A stretch of DNA of 64,000 bases, from NCBI GenBank assembly GCA_005281725.1, contig SSBO01000002.1, positions 1,164,845 through 1,228,844 on the forward strand, given 5' to 3'. Under the pieces are notes generated by a model that did not search any database, was not told the DNA's origin, and saw only the letters and a list, made by a program, of their open reading frames with translations. Shown here in pieces: positions 13,641 to 26,800 of the stretch; within the stretch, counting starts at the first letter, position 1, and each line of letters opens with the position of its first letter. Source of the DNA: Wuchereria bancrofti. Its lineage: Eukaryota; Nematoda; Chromadorea; Rhabditida; Onchocercidae. The translations under genes and the position numbers were made by a program.

Positions 13641-16632
13641 ATGACTGAAAGGAACTGGTTATCATCTGGAAAAGATGTAGCACTCGATGGAGGAAATGAT
13701 ATTGATATCAGTGTTGTAGGGCAAGAAAGGCTTCCCATAGAAATATCTGAAGATAGGTCACTGGAAAGGTTTGGTTACTCTTGCGGGTAGTGATTTCTTT
13801 TTCATTTTATAAGTAAGGGTTAATAAATTGATTTATAAAAAAAGTTAATTATCTAATGATGTGACTGCTTTTTCCGTCCTTTGACCATTTCCTCAATATT
13901 TAGTGATATTATTCCAGTCTGGAGCACTTAATAATATTTTTCATTTATAGCTTGCCCAATTCTTCCGAGCCGTCAGATTTTCCGATACACCCAACAAAGT
14001 TAAATGTACTGTCAATCGCAATCGCAGAAAAAGATGATCCAAGGAAATTTCGAATTTATCGTTCTTTGAATTGTGAACCGCAAGAATCTACGATATATTA
14101 TCGGTGTGCAAAGTGCGAGTCACTCGAAAAGAAAGCCTTTGGTAGTTAGATTTAATATAAACATATTCACTATAATAAATTACAGTAAACATAGAAGTTT
14201 CTAGAATAAGAGCCAAGTATCTTTAGTGCAAAATTTTTCCTTTTTGTTTACTATTTAACTGTTATTATTCATTTTCATGATTTTATTTGATTATGGATGC
14301 TTGTCTTGTCTCCATTAATATCAATTAAAGGTGGTGTCCGATCAAGACGTTACAAACCGTATGTAAAAACACTGCGCGGGAAACTGGTTGGAAATGCACA
14401 TCCTGAGCATCATCCTGGCTGTCATGCAGTAACTAAGGAAATTCAGGAGCTACAAGAAATGGATCGTGCTTGCAGAGCCAAGATTAGAGCCAGTTATCTG
14501 TCACACAGGTCTCCACAAAAAATCGTTAGTCATTTGAATCTGTTTGGTTGCTGTGCCAATGCAGACTTTCAGCTAGAGATAAGACTAATGTTTAACAAAG
14601 AGAAATTGTTTGAGAAAGACAAAATTTCATCTTTAAAAATTTCATCTTTAGTTTATTCTGATTTTATCGTGTGCAAAGTTACGGTTACCTACAGCAATAT
14701 TTTACCTTTACTGATGCAGTCCATCGAAAAATTCCATCGAAGTATGGAATTTAGAATACGTCTGATATTTTTTTTTACATGTTTTCCATTTTTTTTTTTT
14801 TGAAAAAAATCCAGTTTAACATTTGTTTACAACTTATTAGCTTTTATAAATGTTTAGATGGAACATGCACTTGAGGACAGCTCGAATATCGACATCCAGT
14901 CAAACTACAATTTGCGCAGAAGACCAAAACGATTAAGTCTTAAATTCGACCCTCTGAGTCGTGATATAAATGAAAGTGAACTGTCAGAAATTGACTGTTT
15001 ATTGAGGTAGGCTTTGAGAAAATGGTACAACTGAGTCCGCTTCTTTAAACGTCGGGAATATTAGTTTTTCAGTTATAAATTTGGAAGAAAGTATAGGTTT
15101 ACTCGTATGGTTGTTTGCTTTAGGTTTATAAGCGAGGCATCTGTCAACAATATCGCAGAAGCGACAGATCATAGAAGGTAAATAATCATTTCAGTTTTGC
15201 AACATATATTTTGTTACTTTTCTGTTGTTTGTGCAAAATTCGAAACTTCCTGATTTCTTTTTTTATTTTTTTTCCCAATTTCAGTATTTATTCTCTTGGT
15301 ACTTCATCGTCAAAAAGTACTGGTTATTCTTCGCTGATTGTACCGGAACCTGATGGAATATCAGTACGAATTTATGATGCGAATGGTAAATTAGCTGATC
15401 AGGGAGTGACGCATTATTACTGTTCTAGATGTGATGATTTGTATCAAAAAGAAAATAACGGTATGTACTGAAAAATTTATTTACATATGTGATAAGTTTT
15501 CATTTAGAATGATGGAAATGACTTACTGAACTTTTCTGATTTTGTGTAATAAATAAATTTTATGAATGAAAAATGAAAAATCATTGCTTGAAAAAGTTGG
15601 TTTAGCTTGTATTGATCTTTCATAATTCCATAGTTTTCAGAATCCATCAGAACTGTACTGAAAGCAGAAAGTGATTTGGTGGTTGAGTATCCAACGCATC
15701 ATGCAGAATGTTCACCATCAACACTGGAGTCACTGAGAGAACTGGGCGACGGCTTGAAGGATTTCTGTGTCGTAGCAAGTCGTAGGATTATACCTCTAAA
15801 AGCAGTAATTGTCAGTATTGTGTTTTATTCTTTTTTTTGTGTGTGTGTATATAGTATACGCTTATGTATTATCGAAACTTAGGTTAAGGGTCTCATTTCA
15901 GGCTAACCAATTTGTAACTATAACTTTAGAACTGTAGGTAAAGCAAAGGTTAGAAAACCTCACAATAGGAAAAATGGATTTTATTAATATAGGGGTTATA
16001 TAATATAGGTTATTTTTTACAATATTATTTTGAAAATACTAAACTGTTTAAGGTGTGAAAGTTTTTGATGTGCAGATATTGCGATCAAATTTTTGGTCCA
16101 ATATGAACTGCATACATGAAACTCATTTCATCCATAAGATTTAAAAATTGTTTTCAGGAATCTGAATACAATATTTTTCACGAGCAGGATGAAAGCTTTC
16201 TCACTGGTGGATCGAATGAACAGAATTGGGATACAACAGCTATGGATGAAGAGATGTTAGTATCAGCAAATATTTAGCAGTCATCTTTCCCTGTTTAACA
16301 GGACCTCCCAGTATAGTTGAAATTCCTTTAAAAGGTTTATACAGGACTGTTCTGTCTTATGGGTTATGGCACAATCGCTCATAATAACTTAATATCTTTA
16401 TTTCAGTCTTATCAATCCTACGTCAGTTCCGAAACTGCGAGAACAACGATGCTTTTGTAGGCGTCTTTATGAAGAAAATATGGAATTATACCAGGAAATG
16501 TTGAGGAGTGTACATCAAATGAGAGCACTGATCAACGAAATGAAACGTATTTCTGGTGCAAATGCTGAATACTATATCGAGGATGGGCAAGTTTTGGAGG
16601 AAAGTGATAGCAGCACGCTCTATGTTAGATGA
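13641..16632 (+). CDS. Protein with two CxxC...HHxxC modules, function unknown
   Basis: Nine exons (13641-13768, 13951-14141, 14331-14524, 14858-15006, 15124-15177, 15285-15460, 15641-15804, 16158-16255, 16407-16632) join in phase to 459 residues. Module 1 (about residues 60-170) has YYRCAKCES, then HPEHHPGCH. Module 2 (about 245-350) has HYYCSRCDD, then YPTHHAECS. The spacing CxxC...HHxxC suggests zinc binding, loosely like FLYWCH or other transposase-derived fingers, but the family is not identified. A basic stretch LRRRPKRLSLKF lies between the modules and could be a nuclear signal. The C-terminus (REQRCFCRRLYEENMELYQE and following) is probably a coiled coil. Both modules have a phase 1 intron after the CxxC part and a phase 0 intron after the HHxxC part, as expected from duplication of an exon pair. 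The start is the first ATG in the open frame. A nuclear DNA- or chromatin-related role is a guess. Confidence 0.8.
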
Positions 16633-16829
16633 CTAATCTTTTTTATTAATAGCTTGTACAAATTGTTTTGCAAGAAGAGCATTATCAACTATTTTGTCTT
16701 GGCGCCAATTTTTTGATAGAAGTATTCATGCGTCTAAGAATTTGGCATTAATTTGATTGGTTAGATTGTTATTACCAGTTTCCAAAAAAAAGAACTCATT
16801 CTTTACATTATTCATTTCTTTTCTAGAGA

Positions 16830-18050
16830 GAAAAAGTTGAATAACGGTAGTATTGTGTGAAGGAAATTACATGTTCTATCGATTCTTCTATGTTACAACG
16901 GTTGCACAGTGTATGATTTTTATTTGTCATTGTATATTGTATTTGTCAATAATTTGGCGATTGATTAAATTTCTTGCATTACTTGTGCTTCCTCTAATTT
17001 GATGAACATGAAGAAATTTTGATGCTAGTGAATATATTAAATTGCTCCCAGTATTCTTTTATCATATAATTCGTTCTTTTTATTACAGAAATCACTTTCT
17101 GGTTGTTGATTTCTATCACTTGTAGTTTAATTCGTGAGGTGTTCATAAAGCTAACTTCGCAAGTGATGACTTCTCCTTCTCTGATTTCTATAGCAATATC
17201 TGCTTTCGTCGAATAGTATTTTTCGATGTCTTATTACCAATGAAGTAATACTTAACTTAATTTCTCACCTTCCTCAAAATTTTAATCGATTCGACAAGCT
17301 TAATTGAATGATAACTGCGAGCCTCTATGAAATAGTGGCAGCTTTTTCGTTTAAATTTTCGTAGCTCTTGGTTTGATTTCTTTAAGCAAAAGTAAAATCT
17401 TTTTACCTTCGGGTCGTCTCTGATTGATACCGTCCTGTTTGTCATTGTTTGTTCCATTCTTCATTTAGTTTTTCTGATTCTTTGGTTTTCAGCAATTTTT
17501 TGCAACATGACACTTTTTGTAGATAATTTAGGCATGCATCGATTTCTCTCAAACGCTCCATATCTTGCTTCACGGTGGGGCAGATTTGACACTCGTCATC
17601 TCAATGGTCTGTATAATATGGATTTAATGAGAATTACTTTGATTACTTCACACATTGTAAACAATCCTATTTTACTATAAAGGTTTTCAATGCATCCTTC
17701 ATTTATTAATTTCAGTATTCCTTGACTGTTTTTTACCATCTGTGTATTTTTTTTCCTCTTCCTTTTGTAGTTGTGGTGGAATCTTTTGCAGGCATTCCTC
17801 CGATTTATCGTTGATATTTGCATATGTTCCAACCTGTAATTCACTTCTCATTTTGTCATCAATTTGCTGTTTTCATTGTTTTTGATCTGTTACAGTCTTC
17901 AATCCATTTCTTGTACTTCGTTCAGGACCTTCAGAATCTTCCCTTTCATCGGTGTAGTGCTTACTAATATCGTGAATGATATCCCAGTTCTTGCCACCAA
18001 AATTGAAATACTAAATATGTAAAATAAGACATGAAATAGATCTTTTAACA
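16830..18050 (-). pseudogene. Broken coding patchwork, retroelement or paralogue remnant
   Basis: Several minus-strand stretches look coding, yet they lie in different frames: about 18025-17910 (FGGKNWDIIHDISKHYTDER), 17865-17705 (DDKMRSELQVGTYANIND), 17600-17435 (DDECQICPTVKQDMERLREI), 17230-17000 (IEKYYSTKADIAIEIREGEV) and 16925-16840 (LCNRCNIEESIEHVIS). The last matches the C-x2-C-x7-H part of the zinc knuckle at the end of many non-LTR reverse transcriptases, with the final Cys changed. The CPTVKQDMERLREIDAC piece instead resembles the region after HHxxC in module 1 of the neighbouring plus-strand gene (CHAVTKEIQELQEMDRAC). Some junctions could be introns; others need frameshifts. The two origins cannot be separated by eye. 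Confidence 0.35.
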
Positions 18051-18059
18051 TATCACACA

Positions 18060-21000
18060 AATTTATCAGTTTTTAGTTTTAATCCCATTTAGAAAAATAT
18101 AACAAACAAATTGAATTATAGCCAAAACTATTAGATTTTGGAATATGACCAATATTTCATGCATATAATTATCTAACAAACTATTTTTCATGAATTTCAT
18201 TAATCCATTTGCATCCTTAAATTTTGTTCTATTTATGATTGAATGGCGAAAAATGAAAAGTGAAGTGAACGTATGGGTATTAACATGCTGAAAATATGTC
18301 ATGAGAAATTTCACGATAAACAGTGTGCTTGCTGCTAGTTAGTTAAGTTTAATTGATTGAAATACATAATCGATACAGAAACAAGAAAAAGGTCAGTGCA
18401 TGATTTGTCCTTTTTCTTTTTTAGCAAAATTTTTGAAAAACTCAGCTACTTAATGCAGACGCTTGTAATTATTAAAGCTAATTTAAAATTGATAATTTGA
18501 TTACATATCTAAGTTTGCTTCAGAATTATATTTTCAATCTTTCCGAAAGATTTGATAAGAGAGGAATAGGCATGATAAATTCATCAAATAAAATAAGGCA
18601 CAAATGAATAATGCAGCTTCTAATTGCTTTTTTTTTTTGTTGTTGTTTCAAATCTCAAAAGGGAAACCCTTTCTTCAATATTATTTAGGAGAGACACGTC
18701 GTTATTTTCCTTTGCTTTTTCTTTTTTAAATCAAAAAATCTGAGATTTATATTCACTACATATGAAAATATGCGTGGCAGTCAGAAAAGAAGAATGAAAC
18801 AATCTTTACAAAAAAAAAAAAAAAAAATGTAATAAAGTACGCACATACAATAAAGTTTAATTTCTAGCGATTCTTAGCAAACATAAATTTTCATATTTAT
18901 TTTTTAAAGAAAAAATGAATGACAGTACTAATTAGTGATTGTATACTCACACAATTTCCATGAATATTGCCATCGTATTCAACACAATACATTATTTATC
19001 TGATTTATTATTTAATGCTTGTCGTAATTCATTAATAAATTATCATTTTGTATTTTTAAACTGACATTTCAACATCACATTTTTGTACTATAACATATCA
19101 AAGAGAAGAAATTATAATTTTAATGAGACGAAAATTGAGAAACAAAGCCAAATATTGTTTGCTTACAATAATAATAGATAAAGTTCCTAACATATTCGTT
19201 CTTTTTTTTTGCGATTCAAAAGTTTTCACTTAAATTGTAAAACTAAAATCTAATATATAACAAATAATTTCATAACAACATATTTAATCTCGAGATAAGT
19301 TGGTAATTTTAACTTAGCAATACATTTTAAATTTAATATTTTTGAAAATTAGTGCTAAAAAATGCTCCATACTTTGTATTCAAGCAGAAATGAAATTCAA
19401 AAAATTTTCTCTTAAATTATATTTTTATAACTTTCGATCTCAAGAAATTCCTATACAGTTTAGTTAGTCTATGCGCAATTTCCATACTTCTGCACCGAAC
19501 AATTTAAAAATTTTCATCTTAGAATTACTTTTCCGCTATTCATGCCTTATAGGAACAGCCTTTAATAGCAAGCTGTGTTTGTGAATTTCTAAGTAATTAT
19601 AACAACCTTTGTTTGGTTATTCTACAGTTTCAATAAATTTAAATTTAAATGAACTCATCTTTATATTCTCAAAAAATTAAAAATTGAAAATCGGAAAATT
19701 TTTTAAAAAATTTTAAATTTAAAAGAATGAAGATTTTAAATTTAAAAAAATTTTTAATTCAAAAATTTTTAAAAATTTTTCAATTTTGTAAGAATATAAA
19801 GATAATGTATTAGCTCATTTAAATTTAAAAAATTCATTTTGCTGAAATGTATTGATAAATCTTATTTGTTTATGAGATCTCAATAAAATGATGATTATAA
19901 TTTTGCTTATCAGTTATTCATTTTTATTTAAAAAAAATAAATAAACAATCATTTTGTAGCTCATCTAATACCGTCTGCAAAACGAGAGTCCTGAATTAAA
20001 CAAGCAAAAAAGTGAACAGTTTAATTTCTTATTAAGATGACTTAACTTTTTATCAATATTATCACTCACCTCATTCCAATGATTGCAGTGATTGAAATTG
20101 CAATTGTAGTATCAATAATTGTACTAAGAATTACGAACCGTTGTCAGTACAGTTGCTAATGGGATGTTCAGGGCAATGTTATCAGCAAGTGATATGACTC
20201 TTACGGCTAACTGATAATTTCAAGAGGTGATCAATCTCTTAAATACGAGCAGCATTTGTTAAAAATTTAACAGACAAAATAAACAGCAAATTATTAACGC
20301 AGTCAGTGTCTTATCATTCACTAATTTTACACATGTATTTCGATCAGATAAGCTTAAAATAATTTTGAATTTTAATCAAAGCGAAATAACTTGAACAATC
20401 GAGAAAATATGAAACGTAGCAATTTTCTTTTATATATCACAAATTAATGAGACAATGGGATATGATATATGGCAACAATTAGAGCAAAATAAACTTTGCC
20501 AGAAAGTTGTATGCAAATGTCTCATCTCTCTCTCTCTCTCTTTTCATATCTTTCCTCAATTTTTATTTTCAGTTAGACAGATCAAAAATCAGTGAAGATT
20601 CTATTGAAAAATGAAAACCTAACAAGTTGCCAAATAGAACAAACAACGAAAAAAGGAAGAGAAGAATTTCATTTGAGTACTAAACTTTTTTTTTTTTTTG
20701 AAAGTTTCAAATATTGATTCCTTAATATTTCCAAATATGTTATAACACAACCATATATATCAGACTATAAATTGCGCATATATAATTAGATTGCAATTTT
20801 TTGTAGTTTTTTTTCACTTTAATTCCCATTCATAGAACAAAGATAAACATTTTATACGTAGTGGCCATTATTAATTCAATTAAGCAATATTTTTTTATTA
20901 AATTTGATAATAAATGTACCAATACGATTATTGAAAGTTTCAAAATCGGTGACTATTACAGTAATTTTAATAATTAGAATGTTTATTCTGTATGACCAAA

Positions 21001-23252
21001 ATTACAATTCTATATAAATAGCAAATAAAATCACAAATAATTAAAATTAAAAAAGTGGATTATTAAAAAATCGGAAGCTATCAACTGATCTTGATATGAG
21101 GAAATAGAAAAGGAAAATGCAGTTGAAATAAAATGGCTTAAGTGAAAGAAGCGAAGTACTTAAGATAGTTTTAAATTAGAATTTGTACGATTATAGATGG
21201 AAGATTTGAAATTAAAAAAAAAATTCCGGCAATAAATAGTTTTCTAATAGGAATAACTACTAGAAAGCATATGAATAAGTTTGGAGTTAAATTTGATTGC
21301 GATGATTTGCATTAACTGTCGAAAATGTATTTCACGTTTGGTAATCAGTAGTCACTCGTATTGTAACTGATAATCAAGAAGAACCATTAAGATATAAAGA
21401 ATAAAATACGCTTTGAAATTATTCATTCAGCTCTATTTTTCTTAGATTAATTACTTCCACTAAACTCTGATGATACCAAAATTGTTTAAAAAAATAAACA
21501 TGGAATGAATATTTCAGAAAAGCACAGGAAAATAAGGCAGATTTTCAATTGCCGATGTTTTTATTAGCAAGCAAAATAAAAAGTAAATAATAACATTAAA
21601 ATCCCTTCGAAAAAAAAAAAATTTTTTTTGATGTTGCATCACGACTACATTCCAGGATGCAAAAAAGTTCGAGTTCTTAGGACATTAGGTAAACATTAAT
21701 TAAAAAAAAGCTAAAATATAATTTATTATTATTATATTTTCTTGCTTTCGTTCTGTGATTCTAATCCTTCCGTCCATTTTTGCAAATAAATGTGTTAATA
21801 CTTATTAAAGTTGTTATGCTAATTACTTCAGTAAATTATTTGGAGTAAAAGAGACGATTTTAGGAGAAATAAGATTTGTAGGAGCGTTATTGAAAATAGC
21901 TAACATAAGTTTATCTAAAGTATTTGATGAATTGAAATATCTTCTTTCTTAATAATAATTTCATCAAAATACTTTAAACTATTGCTTTCAAAATTATTTC
22001 GTAAAATTTTATTTTAATAATATTTTCCCTAATTGATAAACAACAGGAGTGTATATACAGCACAAAAAAATATTGAAAATATGCGACCATGTTGAAAAAT
22101 CGATTTTATTATCAGAATTCTGGCAGCAAATTTTAAAAAGTTAATAAAACATAAAATTATAATTAAGTATGCCTTTCAGAAAAAAGAAAGGCTAAGGATT
22201 TCAAGGCATTTTATTTCCAAATTAGTTCGAAAAATGAAAGGGATAGGAAAAAAGTGCAAATTATTGATATTGGAACAAATTTATCCTTTTATGCATTTTT
22301 AATCTGTTTTTTTTTTGATTTACGTGTAGTATACATAAAAAATTTTTATTAAGCTTTTAATAATCTTGTTCGGTTTGATCTTTGTTTAATTTATGTGCAA
22401 CATATATGAAAGTTTTTTTAACCTTATTTTAATAATTCAAGTAAATTTAATTTATTTTCAGTGAGTTTCAACTTTTTGATCAGATTCAGAAAAATGTTCG
22501 AATATAGATAATTATTGTAAAGCCTACAAATTATTCAAAAAGAAAAAAATTTCCTTCCTTTAATATTTTCTAATTTCCATTCTTAACAAATATTTATTTT
22601 ACCTCAATTGATATTTTAAGGTCTAATTTATGCTGTTCATGTTTTGATTTTCAATTTTAAATCTACTTGGGCAGGTTTATTGATTATTGATTTAGCATTA
22701 CAAGAACTAATAAGAAATTTGCTTTACTGCTCTGTGCTAATTCTTTCTTGAACTGACCGATCATTTAAATGAGTGCGAAGCAATTAGAGAGTATTTGACC
22801 TAATTTTGCTTTCGTCCCTAATTTCACATTCGAATATGGAAACGTAGTTAGGAGAGATTCATTAATATTAACTATATTGTATGTATGTGAAACCAAAACA
22901 AATGAGAAAAGTTTATTAATACTTAAAAATTATTGCAATTAAGCCAAAATAAGAAAAACATTCTTTAAATCAAAAAAGTTTATAATTAATTTATTAGAGA
23001 TATTTTCAAATGAAATGAAATTCAATGAATGCAGTCGCAGTGATTACAAATGTGATTATAACAGAATGAATATTACTACAAGCAGAATTAGACGAAAATG
23101 ATTACATTCCATTTCTATGCCAAACGAGCAATTCAATGATTTGGTAGTTTTATCTTCATTTAGTAATTTTAAAATTTATTAAAAATAGAATAAATTATAA
23201 TATTAACAATAATAGTATTGCAGACATTCCCATAGCATTGATAATCATCCAT
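18060..23252. other. Long AT-rich gene desert
   Basis: About 5.2 kb with no supported exon on either strand. It holds A/T-rich palindromic DNA at 19637-19830, a short CT run at about 20524-20542 and many A or T runs. Confidence 0.5.
19637..19830. repeat. AT-rich inverted repeat, possible MITE or hairpin
   Basis: The left side contains AAATTTAAATGA, then CTCATCTTTATATTCT. The right side carries the reverse complement of the same blocks (AGAATATAAAGAT, then TCATTTAAATTT), with an A/T centre of AAATTTTT-type palindromes. A single RNA or DNA strand could fold into a long hairpin. No coding capacity is seen. Confidence 0.55.
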
Positions 23253-23879
23253 TCATGGGCAGTTTTCTTTATCCGAATCATAGGAAAAGTGAATTCCTGA
23301 ATCTTTATTTTCTGCTTCTTCCAGTGAACGTTCATTTTTTTTCATCATCTCCTGCAGTTAGGAAGAAAAAATTGCAACTAATCAATGTCAAGCAGTAAAA
23401 ATAGGAATAAAAATGATAATTAATTAAACAGCGTGATATCACCACTTTATTTAAATTTCCCTGTTTACGCTTTTACGAATAACTAACGCGCTCCATCAGC
23501 CAATTTCTGATTTTCTGATGTATTTCGTTACGCTGTTTTCGTGCCTCACACGTACATTTACGAGAACAATATGGCGTAGACGTAAAAGTTGCTTGATGCG
23601 GAGGTGGTCCAGGACTTCTGCATTCCGACGTATCAGGAGTAATATTTCCCTTTGTCATCACTTTTTCCATTTCCTTCACTGCTGTCTCGCTGAAACCAAC
23701 AAAGGACAAACAAGTGATGCTACGAATAACTTGTATTAACCAAAGATAAATGTAGCTATGCTCGGATCTCATTCATTTATACCTGTCCTCAAAGGACATC
23801 CCACCCATTCCAGGTGGTTTAATGATCAGTGCTCCTCCTTCGGTTAGTGCAGAAGAGATAACATTTAACTTTAGCAATC
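23253..23879 (-). CDS. Small basic/coiled-coil protein with C-terminal KEN motif, 5' end unresolved
   Basis: Three exons (23879-23783, 23689-23488, 23351-23253) join in phase to about 132 residues, and the first exon probably continues from an upstream exon not found. Visible parts are a Gly/Pro-rich start (GGALIIKPPGMGGMSFED), a Pro/Ser segment (SECRSPGPPPHQATFTS), a cysteine cluster (PYCSRKCTCEARKQRNEIHQ), a predicted helix (KIRNWLMEREMMKKNERSLE) and the end HFSYDSDKENCP. The Lys-Glu-Asn near the C-terminus matches the KEN-box form recognised by the anaphase-promoting complex. I do not recognise the family. Good splice sites and open frames across all three exons support a real gene. Confidence 0.6.
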
Positions 23880-26800
23880 CTAAATCTTTAATTCAGATGG
23901 CAGAAGGAAGAAGTGATGTTTACTTGTCAAAGAAAGAAAGTTAAACTGACTTTCAATCAGCAAATATGACGTATTGTGACCTCACTCTTTGACCAGAAGA
24001 GTTCTTGAAATCGTCAACTATAATTAGCTTCGCATAAATTTTACAGTCCACTTGAAGATGAATTACAACAGCAAGGATCTTATCTGTCGAAAAATGAAAT
24101 GATATGGATTACTTCTGAGAGATAATTTGCATTTGAATCAGAGTGATCTGTTAGATTTGAAGTAACAAACATTTTTAATAAGTATTTAAGTATTAGATAT
24201 CATCAATGACTGTATCATACTGAAAATGATGTTTGGTTAAGGAAAGAACAAATGGAAGTTTGTAAAATATTACAAATTAATGAGTGGTTTGATTCTTTAA
24301 AAAGTTTTTCTTTAAATAATATTTTTATAGATTTCAAAGTTAAACCTACTTTAATAAAAGCATTATTTTAATAAAGCTAGCTTTTTGATTATCTCAAATA
24401 AAATAAATTGAAATATTTCAAGTATATACTTACAAAAAATTGTTTTAGTACTATAATAAAAAAGCAACAGTGATTTGTTTCCTGATGAAATAGTATAAAC
24501 TTACGATATTGAGTCAGTTAAGTCCTTTCAAATTTCATTCTCTTTCTTGCTCTTGCTTGTCTTACAAGTCATAAATCTGAATATGTAAAGATACTGCAAA
24601 ACTCTTTTAATACAATTAAAATTCGGTGCTTTTATTTTAATTCGGACAACCGAATTTTGATGAGTCCATAAAATGTAGAAAAAGAGAAAACTTCAACATT
24701 TTATTAAATAACAAAAGTTGTTTGATTGTTTATATCGATTGAGTATTTAGCACATTCTTTTACTATTTTTTTAAGTGGAAAGCTATATAAATTTAAAAAA
24801 AGATAAATATTTGATTCAGAAAAGAACCATTTGCACATAATCTTTTAGTCTAAGAAATATAATTAAATCTTTTAAAGCAAAAAATTCAGATTTTTATGCG
24901 TTTTTAACCGTTCAATGAAATTGCATTCACTTTATACTAGCCATATTAAATATTATGAGCGGCAACTTTTGAACATTTAATTTCTCTCTCTCCCTCCCTT
25001 TCCCTCTCTCTCTCTCTCTCCCAACGAATTTAGAGATAAGCTATGGCTATTACTGCAATTTCAATCCAAAAACATCGAAATGTGGAAAGAAATCTCCGTT
25101 TATACAGAAAATATCTGTCCATTTCATGTTAAATGACAAAATATACTTTTTACGAATTTTTAATTTTCCCACTGAGATGCTATATTCAAGAATTTACTAG
25201 ATTAGATAAAGTAAGCAGAAATAAAAGTATGGTCATTTGGTGACCTTTTCTCTTCCATTCATTTTCTTTTTCTTTTTAATTCGCCTCAAGCGATGGCTTT
25301 CATTTGGCAAAGTCATTTATTTACAATTAGCGAAAGACTTAATATTTTCATCTCTAATTGTGTGTGAAATTTTACGAGTTTCCATTACATTTCTTAACTA
25401 AGATTGCAGTGCGAGTTCTGAAAGTGTCCTTATGAATTCTAAGAAATGAAAATAAACTTTCAAATGATTTTTCAATAACAAAAATTGCAATATCGGTTCC
25501 GGAATTACTATGGTTTTATCACCAAAAGACTGAACTAAAAGCCAATGCAAATAAGAAGTTAAAATATTTGGATTTATAAATTCCGAAAAAAAAAATTCCG
25601 TTTCTTTCTCACGAACTAATTAGCAACCACACCTCGCGTAATCACTTTTCTCTTCTAAACATTGTAAATCATACAGGACGACATCATCTCGTCACAGTAT
25701 TTGTCACCTCGTCCCATTATCTTATAATAATTACCTTTCGTGTAATTAAGAAACAATCCATTCTCAATTATATCGGATAGGACCGACCGTCGGTGTACTT
25801 TTAATTCAGAAAGACATTGATTTGTGCTGTGATATTTTTTCAATCAATGTTTCAATATCAGAAATGAAAAATGCAGTGAATTAAACCTACTAATTATTTG
25901 CGATTTCATTTCGGTTCAGTTTTTTTTAACGAATAGCAGCTCAACGAATTGTTTACTATTAACCGATGACTATCGATTAACAGTGATCCATAACTTCTGA
26001 AGTACTTCAGTTTATCAACTCAATCATTTAGAGATAGATTTCTTTTATGAATCAAAATGAGTGACCTTATAAGTGCTGCTGTCAAAATTAGAAATATAAT
26101 ATGCCCTATCAACAATTGGCCTGGATTCTACTTTTTTTATTTAACCATTAATTGATGACAACAATTCAATTGATGGCACTAATTTTGATAAAGTCTAAAT
26201 AAAACTTTGATTGAAAAATGGGCTAGCATATTCGAAATTTTCCTTACAATTATTATTTATACTTCATTATGAAAATAGTGTAAATTATCTTCTGAATTTC
26301 TTTACTCTGTTCTTTATATTTAGTGAAAAAGTAGATATCCATTTTCATGTAATTTGTCAATGATATAATCATCATATTTAACACCCATCAATCATATCAA
26401 TACATTACCAATGTCGAATTTAAGCTTAAGAAATCAAGAAAAAAAAAGTAAAAAATGATTGTATTTACGACTATAATTACAATTAAGCGATACCGTCTAA
26501 TCACAGATTGTAACTCATCGTCAAAACGATCACAAAATTTATCAGAAGTATTTGATACCATATAACTTCTTAATAACTCTTATATAGATTAGAAGTAGAG
26601 TCATAAATTTGTGTGAGTGACAAATGAATGATTGATGATCTTTAAAAAGTACATCACAGAAGCGGATGTATAAACATATAATATGTTATGCATAATTAGA
26701 TGTTAGACTGACATACAATCAAATTATTTTATTTTCCTAATTGAAAAATCGAAGAATTAAATAAAAACAAAAAAATTGAATCAAATGTCGAGTTTTGCAT

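Noticed and set aside
15211..15284. Upstream extension of the open frame before exon 6 (hydrophobic Phe-rich start)
   Set aside because: It is the pyrimidine-rich intron end before the TTTCAG acceptor at 15284, not a signal peptide.
16681..17000. Possible C-terminal exons of the plus-strand two-module gene
   Set aside because: The plus-strand gene has a clear stop at 16630-16632, and the coding look beyond it is on the opposite strand.
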